Part shown: positions 60,804 through 64,000 of the stretch, piece by piece
Layout of the letters: each line of letters begins with the position of its first letter
Numbering within the stretch: position 1 is the stretch's first letter
NCBI GenBank assembly: GCA_965153455.1
Contig: OZ234494.1
Span: forward strand, 11,718,001-11,782,000
Source: Sphagnum compactum
Taxonomy: Eukaryota; Bryophyta; Sphagnopsida; Sphagnales
DNA: 64,000 nucleotides
Direction of reading: 5' to 3'
Made by a program: the position numbers and the translations under genes
The notes under the pieces: generated by a model
Told to the model about the DNA's origin: nothing
The model's input: the letters and a program-made list of their open reading frames with translations, nothing else
Databases searched by the model: none

Positions 60804-63422
60804 CACTACTAGAAATTTTGGGTTTTGCAACTAAAATTCAGTTGCATGCGACACATGCAACTACAAATTTGTGTAGTTGCATAAGACAAGTTGCACATGA
60901 CATGCAGTTACATGCGACACTACGTATGCAACATGTATATACGATGTTAGTATACATGTTCATACATACATATTAATCCAAATGAGTTGCACCTTATGTG
61001 CAATTTTCCTTGCAACTACAATGCAACTAATTAAAATATGACACATGTTTAAAAATTAGACAACTAGCTTGTGGACACGTGTCATTTTATTTATTTTTTG
61101 TGTTTTCAAAATCAAAAATTCATTTGATTAATCTCAATCATTAAATTTTTTGCCACTAGGATGATGACACATGGCACACCATGGAACATTCATTGACCAT
61201 TTGACACGTGTTCATTTTTAACACCAATTATATGGTGACACGTGGCAATCAAGGCTCAACTATTTTTAAATTCTTAAATATTAATTAATGAAATCTACAT
61301 CATCCAATTTATGGTTAATAAAATGTTGACATGTGGTGCCTAGGTAGGTAGATAATAATTAAACCCTATTAAGTAAGTAGGTTTATTTAGGTATGTAAGT
61401 AGGCTGAAAAATAGCTAGGCTTAGGTTATATAAGTAGGTTTAAAATAATCCGATTTTATTTTTAGGTTTGACCATTTCATAAAGGTCGAGTTTTTTTCAT
61501 TCACTCATCCCCAATGGCGCTTGGTATTTGGTTTCAATATAACTATTGCTCCTAGTTATATACTAAGCCAAATAGAATTGGAAGCCAAAGGATATGGGTT
61601 AAAGCATTCCATTGCAAACCTCATGAACCAACCTAGTTGCACATTAGATGCAATTACTGTATTAAAGTATACCAGCAAGGGGATGGCTCTATTGCTTTTG
61701 GTGTCCAAACAAAACTTGAAGCCCTTCTCTTGGCGTATCTAATATATTAGAAATCGTTGAAAATAGATTAAAAATGAGAAAGTTATGGCCCCCCAAAGTA
61801 AAGGGGGTCAAAAAATTCAAAAAAAAAACTATTGAACACTACAAAGGCCGGTTCTTAAACACCCAGAAAGTTCATGTTATGTTATTTTTTTGTCATTAGA
61901 GTTCCAATGTGATTTGTAGGACTTCAGATGGCGCTCCTATAGCATTTTAAATTGTTTAAAATGAATAAGAAATAAGAAAGTTATGAGCTTTGAAAGTAGG
62001 AGGGGTCCAAAGAAAAAAACAAAACGTTTTATAACTTGGAAAGCTTATTTTTCTTATTTTTCTTCTTGTTAGTTTTTCATTACTCCTTTTCTTTTGCACT
62101 TCAAAGGTGATTATAGGATATTTTTAGTAATTATGATTATTTAATGAAAATATGATTTTAATATCATTATCTAGTTTAAATTAATAATTAGCTTAGGACG
62201 TTTGTATACTTGTAGGTTAATTAATGTAACCTATTTACATTAATATTTTAACATGAATAGTAAAATTTAAATATATAATACCTATTTATTATATCTATAT
62301 AATTGATTATCACTATAATTATAATAAACATTTAATTAATAATTATGATTATTTATAATAAGTTTTAAATATTATCATATTAATTGATTTTGAATATTTT
62401 TTGTTTGATCAAATGTACATTTTCTGAAAAAATATTCCAAAATAAAATAAAGTCAAACATATTTAAACCATGGTTTAGTTTAATTTAATTTAGCATAATT
62501 TAGTTTAGCAATAATTAATTTTAACCTAACTTAATTTAACCATTGTTAATTTTAACCTAATTTAATTTAGCCATAAATATTTTAGCATAATTTAATTTAA
62601 CCATATTAATTTATCCTAATTTAATTTAGTTTAGCCATAAATATTATAGCCTAACTTGATTTAGCCATAATTAGTTTGGCCTAACTTAATTTAGCCATAT
62701 TTATTTTAGCCTAGTTTAATTTATCTTAATTTAGTTTAGCCATAATTAATATAATCTAATTTAATTTAGCCTAACTCGATTTAGCCATAATTAGTTTGGC
62801 CTAACTTAATTTAGCCATAGTTAATTTAAATTAATTTAATTTAGCCATAATCGGTTTAATTTAACAAATTAGGCCATGGTTAATTTTAGCCTTATTTAAT
62901 TTAGCCATAATTATTTTAACCTAACTTAATTTAACTATGCTTAGTTTAGCTTAATTTGATTTAATTTAATTTAATTTAGCCATAATTAATTTAGTTTAGC
63001 TTACTTTAACCATGGTTAATTTAACTTGATTTAATTTAATTTAATTTAACTTAGCCATAATTAGTTTAGCCTAGCTTAATTTAGCCATGGTTAATTTAAT
63101 TTTTTAATTTATTTAGCCTAGGTTAGTTTAAGCATGGTTAATTTAACCTAGGTTAGTTTAGACGTTATTTTAAACCTCTTAGTACTAGAGGTACATAATA
63201 CTAATATATATAGCCTATGTAGATATATTATGTATAGTAATTTAAGTATGACACGTGTCCATGTTATACACATTTAGTTGCATGTTAGTTGCACACACAA
63301 CCGTATGGCCCAAAAATTATACAATACCGAATTTGTAGTTGCAAATATGACTAAGATAGTTACAACCAGTTGCATGCCAGTTGCATAGTGACTGGTTGCA
63401 AATGACAAGATTTCTAGTAGTG
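60804..63422. mobile_element. non-autonomous CACTA-like element C, TSD AAG
   Basis: The terminal inverted repeat CACTACTAGAAAT is present at 60804-60816 and, inverted, at 63410-63422. AAG flanks both ends (60801-60803 and 63423-63425), a perfect 3-bp target duplication. Subterminal regions carry many AGTTGCATG/TTGCAACT motifs, presumed transposase-binding sites. The 2619-bp interior has no transposase and includes a large AT-rich tandem array. The Helitron reading frame resumes on both sides, so this element is the younger insertion. Confidence 0.92.
62470..63160. repeat. AT-rich degenerate tandem array inside element C
   Basis: About 690 bp are built from variants of TAATTTAGCCATAATTA and TTTAGCCTAACTTAATTTAG, with a short basic unit near 10-11 bp arranged in longer higher-order units of roughly 30-60 bp. 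There are no open frames. Confidence 0.85.
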
Positions 63423-64000
63423 AAGTCTTGACTTAAGGCAATAGAATATATAATATTTTCATAATCCATTATTTCTTAAAGCATTTAAAAAATTATGTAT
63501 CATTAAATATGTTGGTGTATAATGTATTTTTTCATTGTCAGAATCAAAGTTATCAGATGATGCATTATTATAAGTAAGAATTTGAGATTCTGAATTCATA
63601 TGCAAAGTAAACAAACTTGCCCATTGATGATGAATGTTAACATTCAAATATTTGGATAATAGTGTTTCAATTGAATCTCATAAAGTGACCATCACCATAT
63701 TTGGATGAACATTTTTTGACATATAAGGTGATTTGTATTCAAGATGTCATTTAATTAACACACCTATTGTTGTACCATCATGGGGTAAATGTGGTAGTAT
63801 TGATTGAGTTTGATCCATATTTGTAAGGACATTAATAACACTAACATGTATCTTATATTGCCCATTCCCTTGGAGTTTATAAATTTGAGCAAAAATAAGA
63901 CGTGGTGAAATAAGATGTTTTTCTAATTATGTTAATTTTTGGACTATGGAATAATTTTATTTTTAGAAATTTGATTTGGTACCTGATATAAAGGTGGTTT

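Larger units (their letters stand above)
57230..64000 (-). pseudogene. decayed Helitron: Rep, helicase and endonuclease domains
   Basis: Minus-strand fragments follow one large rolling-circle transposase. N-terminal pieces are at 63980-63423 (WASLFTLHMNSESQIL). GYRDLEGLRNSPDYFERL is at about 60490-60430 and MIRQLGF at 60416. The Rep domain spans 60416-59799 with LLWIKNAPMYEVHTNEKIE and CKKKNHFVYRFHYPLPPM. AVTYCTSYMTKNDKS, FFNAQQM and FINTSPSKNVF lie within 59636-59328. The helicase has a Walker A-like GAGISKT near 58600-58570, a Walker B ILIDE near 58320, and ELCAGNYATF with NGADGI at 57760-57700. A C-terminal endonuclease shows IIIMGDFNVDI near 57560 and LDHIWEDVPGNECKSG near 57440. Many stops are present. 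The two-His Rep motif reads H-D-R (60119-60111). Element C (60804-63422) splits the gene. The gene may continue past the window. Confidence 0.85.

Noticed and set aside
1-64000. CRISPR arrays, bacterial operons, tRNA or rRNA genes
   Set aside because: No regular repeat-spacer pattern, no polycistronic gene clusters, and no cloverleaf or rRNA sequence was recognised. The content is clearly plant nuclear.

Overview
This is nuclear DNA of a land plant with a large, repeat-rich genome. The genes have many short exons with GT-AG introns. Their products are plant-type proteins. The gaps are AT-rich and full of decayed transposons: Ty3 LTR elements, CACTA elements, a Helitron and a non-LTR element. 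The repeat mix suggests a seed-free vascular plant such as a fern or lycophyte, but that is an inference and I cannot name the species.

Layout. At 501-4657 (minus strand) is a nine-exon gene for a type I inositol polyphosphate 5-phosphatase; its joined reading frame stays open for 553 codons. From 4.7 to 15.9 kb there is CT-rich 5' flank, then AT-rich DNA with short tandem, inverted and dispersed repeats and no gene I can support. At 15.9-18.6 kb lies a decayed reverse transcriptase of a non-LTR element. After more repeats, 23.9-29.1 kb holds the broken transposase gene (TNP2 type) of a CACTA transposon on the minus strand, itself interrupted by two short CACTA-like elements. At 34702-43918 (minus) is a 22-exon gene for an importin-beta-like ARM/HEAT-repeat protein of about 1106 residues. 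Just upstream of it, 45451-46983 (minus) appears to be a small three-exon gene for a 152-residue membrane protein with a cysteine-rich tail.

At 47940-55595 is a Ty3/gypsy retrotransposon with two 589-bp LTR copies that differ at 13 sites by eye. It has a tRNA-Met primer site, an extra reading frame before gag, and gag-pol broken by stops and a frameshift. From 57.2 kb to the right edge is a decayed Helitron of the Rep-helicase-endonuclease kind (minus), split by a third CACTA-like element at 60804-63422 with a perfect 3-bp target duplication (AAG).

The three cellular genes all lie on the minus strand and look intact. They act in different processes (phosphoinositide/inositol phosphate breakdown, nuclear import, an unknown membrane role), and nothing suggests they work together. 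I find no CRISPR array, rRNA or tRNA gene. The most notable structure is the repeated nesting of one CACTA-like family inside other transposons' genes.
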